A stretch of DNA of 64,000 nt, taken from assembly GCF_016458305.1 (NCBI RefSeq), contig NZ_JAEMHL010000003.1, positions 124,001 through 188,000 on the forward strand, in the 5' to 3' direction. Positions within the stretch are counted from its first letter, which is position 1, and each line of letters starts with the position of its first letter. Positions 20,067-30,708 of this stretch are shown piece by piece. The position numbers were made by a program, and so were the translations under genes. This DNA is from Geomonas anaerohicana. Lineage in GTDB: Bacteria > Desulfobacterota > Desulfuromonadia > Geobacterales > Geobacteraceae. The notes beneath the pieces were generated by a model. It searched no databases. It was given only the letters and a program-made list of their open reading frames with translations, and was not told where the DNA came from.

Positions 20067-20978
20067 ATGAAATATCTAGAGCTTTATGAAAACGGCGAAC
20101 TGAGCCGGCGCATCAAGGAAGCCTACCGCCGCCTGGCCGCCTGCGACCTCTGCCCCCACGCCTGCGGTGTGAACCGCTTGAAGGGGGAGACGGGGCTGTG
20201 CGAAAGCGGCAAAGAGGTGCGCATCGCCTCGGCCAACGTGCATCGCGGCGAGGAACCGCCTATCTCCGGCACCAAGGGGTCCGGTACCATCTTCCTGTCG
20301 GGCTGCACCCTGAACTGTAAGTTCTGCCAGAACTTCCCGATCAGCCAGCTCAGAAACGGCACCGACCTGACGGTTGGGCAGTTGGCCGACAAGATGGTGG
20401 GGCTGCAGAAGAAGGGCGTGCACAACATAAACTTCGTCACGCCGACCCACTTTACGCCGCAGATCCTGGCCGCACTTTACCTCGCCATCCGCAAGGGATT
20501 CAGGATTCCCATCGTGTGGAACACGAACGGCTACGAGAGCCTGGAGACGCTGGCCCTGCTGGACGGCGTGGTGGACATCTACCTGCCGGACATGAAGTAC
20601 TGCAATAACGATGTGGCGGTAAAGCTCTCCGGCGCCAAGGGTTACACCGAGGTGAACCGGCGGGCCCTGCCCGAGATGCTGAGGCAGGTGGGGCACCTGG
20701 AATGTGACGACGACGGCATCGCGGTGCGCGGGCTCATCGTGCGTCACCTGGTGCTGCCGGAAGGGCAGGCGGGGAGTCCCGACACGCTGGCATGGATCGC
20801 GGAAAACCTCGGGTCGGCAACGCACATCGCCCTGATGAGCCAGTATTTTCCCGCCCACGCTGCCGCGCAGACGCCCGGGATAGAAAGAAGGATCACCAGC
20901 GACGAGTACGCCGAGGCGGTCGAGGCGCTGGAAGAGTTGGAGCTGGAAAACGGGTGGGTGCAGGAAGAACCGGAGTGA
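20067..20978 (+). CDS. Radical SAM protein, PflX/COG1313-like, function unknown
   Basis: Radical SAM enzyme of 303 residues. The SAM cluster motif CTLNCKFCQN holds Cys80, Cys84 and Cys87. A second cysteine set lies ahead of it (Cys26, Cys29, Cys33 in CDLCPHAC, and Cys45), as in PflX-type proteins related to pyruvate formate-lyase activase. Barrel motifs NFVTPTHFTPQI and VWNTNGYESLE follow. ATG 20067 has only a weak AGTAGG ribosome site. It lies between carA and carB, on the same strand, so it is probably cotranscribed with pyrimidine genes. No glycyl-radical substrate enzyme is in the window. Its reaction is unknown. Confidence 0.85.
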   Translation: MKYLELYENGELSRRIKEAYRRLAACDLCPHACGVNRLKGETGLCESGKEVRIASANVHRGEEPPISGTKGSGTIFLSGCTLNCKFCQNFPISQLRNGTDLTVGQLADKMVGLQKKGVHNINFVTPTHFTPQILAALYLAIRKGFRIPIVWNTNGYESLETLALLDGVVDIYLPDMKYCNNDVAVKLSGAKGYTEVNRRALPEMLRQVGHLECDDDGIAVRGLIVRHLVLPEGQAGSPDTLAWIAENLGSATHIALMSQYFPAHAAAQTPGIERRITSDEYAEAVEALEELELENGWVQEEPE

Positions 20979-20984
20979 GACCCC

Positions 20985-21105
20985 GTTCAACGTTCAACGT
21001 TCGACGTTAAAACCAGTCTTACCATGGTCTTTGGGCACAAGCGGCGCCGACCTACATTTCGAAGTGACATAACGCAGAACGTTGAACGTTGAACGTTGAA
21101 CGTTT
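20985..21105. repeat. GTTCAACGTT inverted-repeat pair bracketing a spacer, copy 2
   Basis: Left end CGTTCAACGTTCAACGTTCG (20985-21004); right end AACGTTGAACGTTGAACGTT and one more unit (21079-21103). The enclosed 70-75 bp differs from copy 1. It fills the gap between the radical SAM gene and carB. Confidence 0.8.
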
Positions 21106-21127
21106 TTAGATTAAGAGGGAGATTTAA

Positions 21128-24373
<3,246 letters not shown>

Positions 24374-24380
24374 CCGACCG

Positions 24381-24452
24381 GGGAGCGCCGCACAAGGCGC
24401 TCCCTTTCCAAATCCAGCACATGCAGCACAGCGGGGGGCCTCCAGGCCCCCC
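24381..24452 (+). terminator. Two hairpins between carB and greA
   Basis: GGGAGCGCC/GGCGCTCCC (about 24382-24405, followed by TTTCC) and GGGGGGCC-TCCA-GGCCCCCC (24433-24452). The first is a plausible end of the pyr operon; the second lies just before the greA ribosome site. Confidence 0.6.
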
Positions 24453-24478
24453 TATAAGTTCATCAAGGAGCAAAACCG

Positions 24479-24955
24479 ATGTCTCAGACAGTTCCATTGA
24501 CCAAGGAAAGCTACGAGGCCCTCCAGGAGGACCTTAAACGCCTTATTAAGGAAGAACGCCCCAAGGTGATCCAGGATATCGCAGAGGCCAGGGCACACGG
24601 CGACCTTTCTGAAAATGCGGAGTACGATGCGGCCAAGAACCGTCAGGGTTTCATCGAGGGGCGCATACTGGAGCTGCAGGACAAACTGGCGAGGGCCTAC
24701 GTGGTCGACCTCTCCAACCTGAAGCCGGACAAGGTGGTTTTCGGCGCCACCATCACCGTGTACGACACCGCGACCGAAGAAGAGATCACCTACAAGATCG
24801 TCGGCGAGGACGAGGCCGACATCAAGCTGGGCAAGATATCCTGCACCTCGCCGGTAGGCAAGGCGCTGATCGGGCACAAGCTGGACGACACCGTCCGCGT
24901 CAGTGTTCCTTCCGGTATGAAGGAATACGAGATCATCGAGATCCGCTACGAATAA
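24479..24955 (+). CDS. greA: Transcription elongation factor GreA
   Basis: Rescues backtracked RNA polymerase by stimulating cleavage of the nascent RNA. The 158-residue protein opens with VPLTKESYEALQEDLKRL, continues as an N-terminal coiled coil with the acidic tip ARAHGDLSENAEYDAAK, and ends with the FKBP-like domain (SPVGKALIGHKLDD). AAGGAG lies 8 nt before the ATG. It commonly follows carB in many bacteria. Confidence 0.97.
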   Translation: MSQTVPLTKESYEALQEDLKRLIKEERPKVIQDIAEARAHGDLSENAEYDAAKNRQGFIEGRILELQDKLARAYVVDLSNLKPDKVVFGATITVYDTATEEEITYKIVGEDEADIKLGKISCTSPVGKALIGHKLDDTVRVSVPSGMKEYEIIEIRYE

Positions 24956-25021
24956 CAGCAGCACCCACACGTTTCGCACCACAACCAACATGCGCGCCAG
25001 CGCGTGACCAGGAGGATTTAC

Positions 25022-25219
25022 ATGGCTCAGGTAACCAAGGACATGACTTTTGCCGCAGTGATGAGGATGCACCCGGACGTCGTCAAGGTGCTCGCTAAAT
25101 ACAACCTCGGCTGCATCGGCTGCATGGGTGCTCAGAACGAGTCCCTCGAGCAGGGCTGCGCCGCCCACGGCATCAGCGTGGACGACATCGTCGCCGACCT
25201 CAACAAGATCTTCGAATAA
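25022..25219 (+). CDS. DUF1858-domain small protein
   Basis: A 65-residue stand-alone DUF1858 domain: MAQVTKDMTFAAVMRMHPD, then NLGCIGCMGAQNES with a Cys-x2-Cys, and a further Cys in EQGCAAHGI. ATG 25022 is chosen because AGGAGG lies 6 nt upstream. It resembles the protein at 11279-11470 but has an extra cysteine. Function unknown; redox or metal chemistry is inferred from the Cys pair. It sits between greA and recG and ends at its own terminator. Confidence 0.85.
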   Translation: MAQVTKDMTFAAVMRMHPDVVKVLAKYNLGCIGCMGAQNESLEQGCAAHGISVDDIVADLNKIFE

Positions 25220-25226
25220 CACGACC

Positions 25227-25260
25227 GGCGCCCGGAGCAAGCTTCGGGCGCCTTTCTTTT
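25227..25260 (+). terminator. Terminator between DUF1858 gene and recG
   Basis: GGCGCCCG (25227-25234) pairs with CGGGCGCC (25245-25252), then TTTCTTTTT. Its T tract ends 6 bp before the first possible recG start. Confidence 0.85.
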
Positions 25261-25266
25261 TCTCCC

Positions 25267-27579
25267 ATGCCGATCATAACGCTCGCGCCAGACGGGTCGC
25301 TCAAGCTTCCGGAACAGCTCAGGGAATCCCTGCAGCTCGCTCCCGGCGACCAAGTCAGCGTCGACATCGTCGACGGCACCCTCCGCGTTTCCAGGCACGT
25401 CCCTCCCGCTCCTGCAAAGAACGTCAAACCAGTTAAGCCCGCACCAGCCATCGTCGTTTCCGTCCCCGAGGAACTGAAGACCCCGATGACCGCCATCAAG
25501 GGGGTGGGGCCCAAGCTCGCCGAGATATTCGCCAAAAAGGGGATCGCGACGGTCGAGGATGCGCTCTACATCCTCCCCAACCGCTACGAGGACCGGCGCC
25601 AGTTGAAACGCATCTCGGAACTGCGGCCGGGCAACTCCGAGGCGTTCTTCGCCACGGTGGTCTCCGCGGAGGCCCAGGTGACCAAGGGGGGGCGGCGCTA
25701 TTTCGAGGCCATCGTCAAGGACGAGACCGGCAGCCTGCCGCTCAAGTGGTTCAACTTCCATCCCAACTTCCTCAAGAAGCAGTTCTATGCCGGCAGGCGC
25801 GGCATCTTCATCGGCGACGTGGCCCAGTTCGGCTTTCAGCGCGAGATGCATCACCCCGAGGTGGAGTGGGCCGGCGAGGGGGAGGAGATCGAGCAGGTTA
25901 TGGCGCGCGATCCGGAGAACTTCGGCCGGATTCTCCCGGTATATCCGCTGACGGAAGGGGTGAGCCAGAAGGTGATGCGCCGCATCATGCGCGACACGGT
26001 GCCCCGCTACAGCCGCTACGTGAAAGAGGCCCTCCCGGAGGAGCTGTTACGCAGGCATCACCTCCTGAGCCTCCCGGTGGCGCTCAGGGAAGCGCACCAG
26101 CCTGATCCCTCCAGTTCGCTTGCCGATCTCAACAACGGGCGCTCTGCGGCACATCGCTCGCTCGCCTTCGACGAGCTGTTCTTTCTGCAGCTTGGGCTGG
26201 CCATGAAGAAGCGCGGCATCGCGCTTGAGGACGGCATCAGCTTCCACGTCACTCACCGCTACACCAAAGAGTTGCTGAAACTCCTCCCGTTCAGCCTGAC
26301 CGGCGCACAGAAGCGCGTCCTCTCCGAGATCAAGGAGGACATGATCGCGCCGCACCCGATGCACCGCCTGGTGCAGGGGGATGTCGGCTGCGGCAAGACG
26401 CTGGTGGCGCTCATGGCAGCGCTCATCTGCGTGGAGAACGACTACCAGGTTGCCATCATGGCGCCGACGGAACTGTTGGCCGAACAGCACTACCTGAACA
26501 TCCACGGCTACTGTGAGAAGCTCGGCATCTCGGTCGCGCTTCTGACGGCAAGCATCAAGGGGAAGAACGACACCCTGGAGAAGATTGCGTCGGGAGAGAC
26601 ACGCATCGTGGTCGGCACCCATGCCATGATCCAGGACAAGGTCGAATTCCACCGGCTGGGGCTGGGCATCATCGATGAGCAGCACCGCTTCGGCGTGGTG
26701 CAGCGCGCCCTTTTGAAGAAGAAAGGGAGCAACCCGGACATCCTGGTCATGACCGCGACCCCAATCCCCCGGACCCTTTCCATGACCGTATTCGGCGATC
26801 TCTCCCTCTCGGTGATCGACGAACTGCCGCCGGGGCGGACGCCGATAGAGACGCGCATGGTGCGCGAGTCGCGCCGGCGCGAGGTCTACTCGCTGGTACG
26901 CGAGGAGGTGGGGAAGGGGAGGCAGGCTTACGTCATCTATCCGCTGGTTGAGGAGTCTGAGAAGATCGACTTGAAGGCCGCGGTGCAGATGGCCGAGCAC
27001 CTGGCCCAGGACGTCTTTCCGGATCTGCGCGTGGCCGTGCTGCACGGCCGGATGAGCGCCGCCGAGAAGGAAGCGGTCATGAAGGGGTTCAAGGCGGGCG
27101 AGACCGACATCCTGGTTTCCACCACCGTCATCGAGGTGGGCATCGACGTCCCCAACGCCACCGTGATGGTGATTGAGCACGCCGAGCGTTTCGGACTCTC
27201 CCAGTTGCACCAGTTGCGGGGCAGGGTTGGGCGCGGCAGTGAGCGTTCCCGCTGCATCCTGCTGGCGGGCGATAAGCTCTCCGAGGACGGTCAGAAGCGG
27301 CTGGAGGTCATGGTGAAAAGCTCGGACGGCTTCGTCATCGCCGAGGCCGACCTGCAGATCAGAGGTCCCGGCGATTTCCTGGGCACCCGCCAGGCGGGCA
27401 TGCCGGAGTTGCGCGTAGCGGACATCCTGCGCGATGGCGGTGTTCTGGAGCAGGCCCGCAAGGACGCCTTTGCACTCGTTGAGAAGGACCCGGTGCTGGA
27501 GCAGCCGGGGCATGAAAGGCTGCGTGGAGAGTTGATGCTGCGCTGGGGCGGGAGGCTGGAACTGGCCTCTATTGGGTGA
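25267..27579 (+). CDS. recG: ATP-dependent DNA helicase RecG with AbrB-like N-terminal extension
   Basis: Superfamily 2 helicase that remodels stalled forks and Holliday junctions. From ATG 25267 the protein has 770 residues. Residues 1-43 resemble a SpoVT/AbrB swapped-hairpin domain (ITLAPDGSLKLPEQLRESL, GDQVSVDIVDGTLRVSR), then a Pro/Ala-rich linker to about 66. The RecG wedge region starts at AIKGVGPKLAEIFAKKGI. Walker A GDVGCGKT, motif II DEQHRFG and motif VI LHQLRGRVGRG are intact. The 25267 start has no visible ribosome site and follows a terminator; ATG 25486 (residue 74) has GAGGAACTGAAG upstream and would give a normal-length RecG. The extension's composition looks coding. Confidence 0.92.
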   Translation: MPIITLAPDGSLKLPEQLRESLQLAPGDQVSVDIVDGTLRVSRHVPPAPAKNVKPVKPAPAIVVSVPEELKTPMTAIKGVGPKLAEIFAKKGIATVEDALYILPNRYEDRRQLKRISELRPGNSEAFFATVVSAEAQVTKGGRRYFEAIVKDETGSLPLKWFNFHPNFLKKQFYAGRRGIFIGDVAQFGFQREMHHPEVEWAGEGEEIEQVMARDPENFGRILPVYPLTEGVSQKVMRRIMRDTVPRYSRYVKEALPEELLRRHHLLSLPVALREAHQPDPSSSLADLNNGRSAAHRSLAFDELFFLQLGLAMKKRGIALEDGISFHVTHRYTKELLKLLPFSLTGAQKRVLSEIKEDMIAPHPMHRLVQGDVGCGKTLVALMAALICVENDYQVAIMAPTELLAEQHYLNIHGYCEKLGISVALLTASIKGKNDTLEKIASGETRIVVGTHAMIQDKVEFHRLGLGIIDEQHRFGVVQRALLKKKGSNPDILVMTATPIPRTLSMTVFGDLSLSVIDELPPGRTPIETRMVRESRRREVYSLVREEVGKGRQAYVIYPLVEESEKIDLKAAVQMAEHLAQDVFPDLRVAVLHGRMSAAEKEAVMKGFKAGETDILVSTTVIEVGIDVPNATVMVIEHAERFGLSQLHQLRGRVGRGSERSRCILLAGDKLSEDGQKRLEVMVKSSDGFVIAEADLQIRGPGDFLGTRQAGMPELRVADILRDGGVLEQARKDAFALVEKDPVLEQPGHERLRGELMLRWGGRLELASIG

Positions 27580-27598
27580 GAAACGGGAGAAATATAAT

Positions 27599-28366
27599 TT
27601 GAGTGGACCCGATACAGACATGGTCACCGTCGACGGCGTCTCCTTTTTGGGGCTCAAGGCTGATGGGGGCGCGGTCAAGTTGCTGGACGGCATTTCCTTT
27701 GCCGCCAAGGCAGGGGAAATAACGGCCATTATCGGGCCGTCCGGGGGCGGGAAGAGTACGCTGATCCGCCTGATCAACCGGCTCACGGACCCAAGCGCGG
27801 GGCGGATCACCATCGGGGGCACCGACATCGCCACGATGGATCCACTTGAGTTGCGCCGCCTGGTGGCACTGGTGCCGCAGAAGCCGTTCATGTTCGAAGG
27901 GACGGTGCTCGACAATCTGCAGATGCCCTTTCGCTACCGGCACGTACCTCCCCCTGCAGCGCAAAGCGCGGAGGTAACCGAGGTGCTGGCGCTGGCGCGG
28001 CTGGACCGGGACCTATTGGAACGGGACGCACGATCCCTGTCGCTCGGTCAGCAGCAGCGGGTAGGCGTGGCGCGGGCTCTCATCACCAAGCCCCAGGTGC
28101 TCCTGTTGGATGAACCGACCAGCGCCTTGGACCGCAGGACGTCTGACGAACTCGCCGCCACCCTGCGCGAGATTTGTCATGGCAGGAAACTCACCATGAT
28201 CATGGTGACTCATGACCTGCGCCTGACGGGAAAGGTGGCAGATTATTGTTTTTACCTGGAAGCGGGGCGAATACTGGAGCAGGGGAGGGCGGCCGAGTTG
28301 TTGGCGCACCCTGCGAGCGTGGAGCTCAAGAGGTTTCTTTCTGAACCTTCGGACCAGGAGGTGTGA
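27599..28366 (+). CDS. ABC transporter ATP-binding protein, FetA/YbbL-like
   Basis: Nucleotide-binding subunit paired with the next gene's UPF0014 permease, as in the E. coli FetAB iron-export system. Walker A GPSGGGKST, Q-loop VPQKPFMFEG, signature SLGQQQR (variant LSLGQ), Walker [13 protein letters not shown] and the switch His in MVTHDLR are visible. TTG 27599 is preferred (GGGAG 9 nt upstream), giving 255 residues; ATG 27620 is the alternative. It starts 20 bp after the recG stop and overlaps the permease gene start by 1 bp. Confidence 0.88.
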   Translation: MSGPDTDMVTVDGVSFLGLKADGGAVKLLDGISFAAKAGEITAIIGPSGGGKSTLIRLINRLTDPSAGRITIGGTDIATMDPLELRRLVALVPQKPFMFEGTVLDNLQMPFRYRHVPPPAAQSAEVTEVLALARLDRDLLERDARSLSLGQQQRVGVARALITKPQVLLLDEPTSALDRRTSDELAATLREICHGRKLTMIMVTHDLRLTGKVADYCFYLEAGRILEQGRAAELLAHPASVELKRFLSEPSDQEV

Positions 28367-29151
28367 TGGATAATCAAGGGTTGGTGAATCTCGGTATCCT
28401 CGACCTCGTTGTCGCCTACGCTCTGGTGCTGGTTGCGGTGGGCCTCGCGAAGTTGAAGCGCATCGGCCAGGAAGCGCAGATGCTGTGGGCTTCGCTGCGG
28501 ATGGTGTTCCAGTTGCTCGCGGTTGGTTACCTGCTGCATTTCATCTTCGCCGTGCAGCATCCTCTGCCGGTTCTGGCCATCCTGCTGGTCATGGGGGGCT
28601 TTTCGCTGCAGGTGATAGGCGCCCGTATCAAGCGCAAGATGCCGCGCTTCTACCAGGTGGTGGGGACGGCGCTCTTGGTCGGTTGCGGGGGCGTCACCTT
28701 CGTCTTCTGTTCCCTGGTGGTGCACTATTCCCCCTGGTACGATCCCCGTTACCTGATTCCCCTGGCGGGGATGATCATCGGGAACTCCATGAATGGCGCT
28801 AGCCTTGCTGCTGAGCGCTTGGGAGCGGAGATGCGGGAGCGGCGCGAGGAAATAGAGACAGCGCTGTGCCTTGGTGCCAGCGCGCGCCAGGCGGCGAAAC
28901 CGGCGCTCAGAAACGCCTTCCGCGCTGCCATCATGCCGACCGCCAACACCATGGCCGCCATGGGGATAGTCTCACTTCCCGGGATGATGACCGGCCAGAT
29001 CCTCTCCGGCACCGAGCCGATGGTGGCGGTCCGTTACCAGGTAGCCATCATGTGCGCCATTACCGGCGCAGTTGCGATTACGGCTTATCTGATCGTGATG
29101 CAGGGTTACCGGCGCTACTTCACGAAGGCCCAGCAATTGGAGCCATGGTAG
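28366..29151 (+). CDS. ABC transporter permease, FetB/YbbM (UPF0014) family
   Basis: Integral membrane subunit of 261 residues with about seven hydrophobic segments. The family blocks GGFSLQVIGARIKRKM, LAGMIIGNSMNGASLAAERL and SLPGMMTGQILSGTEP are clear. E. coli FetB exports iron and protects against oxidative stress; the substrate here is inferred from that. ATG 28366 follows AGGAGG by 4 nt and overlaps the stop of the ATPase gene (TGATG). The end of the gene runs into a 21-bp tandem repeat. Confidence 0.88.
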   Translation: MDNQGLVNLGILDLVVAYALVLVAVGLAKLKRIGQEAQMLWASLRMVFQLLAVGYLLHFIFAVQHPLPVLAILLVMGGFSLQVIGARIKRKMPRFYQVVGTALLVGCGGVTFVFCSLVVHYSPWYDPRYLIPLAGMIIGNSMNGASLAAERLGAEMRERREEIETALCLGASARQAAKPALRNAFRAAIMPTANTMAAMGIVSLPGMMTGQILSGTEPMVAVRYQVAIMCAITGAVAITAYLIVMQGYRRYFTKAQQLEPW

Positions 29152-29157
29152 GTTCAC

Positions 29158-29367
29158 GAGAGTTGAGCAGCTCGCAAGGAGACTTGCGCAACTTGCGACG
29201 AGACTTGATCAAATTATGACGAGAGTTGAGCAACTTGCGATGAGACTTGCGCAACTCGCGACGAGACTTGTGCAACTCGCGACGAGACTTGACCAAGTTA
29301 TGACGAGACTTGAGCAACTCGCAAGGAGACTTGAACAATTCGCGACGAGAGTTGTGCAAGTCTTGTT
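29158..29367 (+). repeat. 21-bp tandem repeat, 10 units (minisatellite)
   Basis: Ten contiguous 21-bp units starting at 29158, 29179, 29200, 29221, 29242, 29263, 29284, 29305, 29326 and 29347, consensus GAGACTTGAGCAACTCGCGAC. Units differ mainly at positions 5, 9-10 and 15-21. Because 21 is seven codons, an open frame through the array gives heptads of the type TRLxQLA. The array starts 7 bp after the permease stop codon. Confidence 0.95.
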
Positions 29368-29446
29368 GGAAAATCGTGAAATTTTGATGAAACTTCAAGA
29401 TGGAGGGGAAAGGCTCCGCCAGGTGCCTGTCCCCTTAGTCGTTTGA
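29216..29446 (+). CDS. Possible small heptad-repeat (coiled-coil) protein
   Basis: Open frame of 76 codons starting at ATG 29216 within the fourth-from-left boundary of the 21-bp array. Residues 1-50 are heptads such as RLAQLATRL and RLEQLARRL with Leu/Val at the core positions, followed by LLENREILMKLQDGG and a tail from a repeat element. It would form an amphipathic coiled coil. There is no recognisable ribosome site, the frame is open upstream of the ATG across the whole array, and the opposite strand is also open, so it may be non-coding. Treat as doubtful. Confidence 0.3.
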   Translation: MTRVEQLAMRLAQLATRLVQLATRLDQVMTRLEQLARRLEQFATRVVQVLLENREILMKLQDGGERLRQVPVPLVV

Positions 29447-29511
29447 GGAAGGTGGCTGAGCTGAAAGGGGCGTTCCGCTAGAGGGACAGGCACCTAACGG
29501 AGCCTGTCCCT
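29404..29511. repeat. MITE-like inverted-repeat element, copy 1
   Basis: Imperfect terminal inverted repeats: GGCTCCGCCAGGTGCCTGTC (from 29412) and GACAGGCACCTAACGGAGCC (ends 29504). The middle contains GGTGGCTGAG and GCGTTCCGCT. It is homologous over its whole length to 45656-45766, where the ends are perfect. Confidence 0.8.
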
Positions 29512-29548
29512 TCTGCCGTGGGAGGGCTGCAACTGCACATGCAGCATG

Positions 29549-30601
29549 CTAAACCACTGCTTTGATGTCAGCCACCAGGTTGGCGACTTCCTCAACCTTG
29601 GTGTCCCAAGAGCACATGAAGCGGGCGCCGCCCGAGCCGATGAAGGTGTAGAAGTGCCAGCCGCGCGCTCTCAACGCTTCCAGCGCCTCCGGAGCCATCT
29701 CCAGGAAGACCGAGTTGGCTTGGCTTTCGAACATGATGCGGACCTGGGGTATTTTCTTGATCTCGTTGGCCAAAAGCCGGGCGCAGCTGTTGGCGTGCGC
29801 CGCGTTTCTGAGCCATGCGCCGCTTTCCAGCATGCCGATCCAGGGGGCGGTGAGGAAACGCATCTTGGAGGCCAACTGACCCGCCTGCTTGCAGCGGTAG
29901 TCGAACTCGTAGGCGAGCTCCTTGTTGAAGAAGACCACTGCTTCACCCACGGCAAAGCCGTTCTTGGTGCCGCCAAAGGTGAGCACATCGACCCCCGCCT
30001 GCCAGCTGATCTCCTTGGGCGCCACATTCAGGGCTGCCACGGCGTTGGCGAAACGCGCCCCATCCATGTGCACGCGCAGGTCGAACCGCTTCGCCAGTTC
30101 CCCGATCGCCTGCAACTCCTCAACCGAGTACAGCGTGCCCAGCTCGGTGGCCTGGGTGATGCTCAAGGCGCGCGCCTTGGGGTAGTGGATGTCGCTGCGC
30201 TTGGTGATGGTGTGCTCGACTGCGTCGAGGTTGATCTTGCCGTTGTCGCCGGGCACCAAAAGCACCTTGGTGCCGTTGGAAAAGAACTCGGAGGCGCCGC
30301 ACTCGTCGGTCTCTATGTGCGCCATCTCGTGGCAGACGATGGAATGGTAGGACTGGCACAGCGATGCCAGCGCCAGCGAGTTGGCAGCGGTGCCGTTGAA
30401 GACGAAGAACACCTCGCAATCCTTCTCAAAAACTTCACGGATCTTCTCGCACGCCTGGGCCGTCCAGCGGTCGTCGCCGTAGGAACTCGCCAGTCCGCTG
30501 TTGGCCTCCGCCATCGCCTGCCATGCCTCCGCGCAGATCCCTGCGTAGTTGTCGCTGGCGAAATGGTGCTTGAGCTCGCTGTGGTGTCCTGTGTTTATCA
30601 T
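29549..30601 (-). CDS. ltaE: Low-specificity threonine aldolase / beta-eliminating lyase
   Basis: PLP fold-type I enzyme splitting L-threonine or allo-threonine to glycine and acetaldehyde. The 350-residue protein has HHFASDNYAGICAEAW at the start, SSYGDDRWT, FVFNGTAANSLAL for PLP phosphate binding, the aspartate segment VHMDGARFANAV and the Schiff-base lysine in DVLTFGGTKNGFAVGEA. AAAGGGGACGCG precedes the ATG. Flanked downstream by the MITE-like repeat and upstream by a DMT exporter on the same strand. Amino-acid stereopreference is not predictable. Confidence 0.93.
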   Translation of the reverse strand: MINTGHHSELKHHFASDNYAGICAEAWQAMAEANSGLASSYGDDRWTAQACEKIREVFEKDCEVFFVFNGTAANSLALASLCQSYHSIVCHEMAHIETDECGASEFFSNGTKVLLVPGDNGKINLDAVEHTITKRSDIHYPKARALSITQATELGTLYSVEELQAIGELAKRFDLRVHMDGARFANAVAALNVAPKEISWQAGVDVLTFGGTKNGFAVGEAVVFFNKELAYEFDYRCKQAGQLASKMRFLTAPWIGMLESGAWLRNAAHANSCARLLANEIKKIPQVRIMFESQANSVFLEMAPEALEALRARGWHFYTFIGSGGARFMCSWDTKVEEVANLVADIKAVV

Positions 30602-30708
30602 CGCGTCCCCTTTTTGGCGCGGCTTTGCGCCCTGTGTGCGTGTGCCGGTATGGCTAGATCGAAAAAATTATTATAAGGAGAAATCGGTGTCAACCGATAA
30701 CTTACCGG

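Noticed and set aside
29158-29367. CRISPR-like array
   Set aside because: The 21-bp units are directly contiguous with no spacers and no cas genes nearby; it is a tandem repeat.
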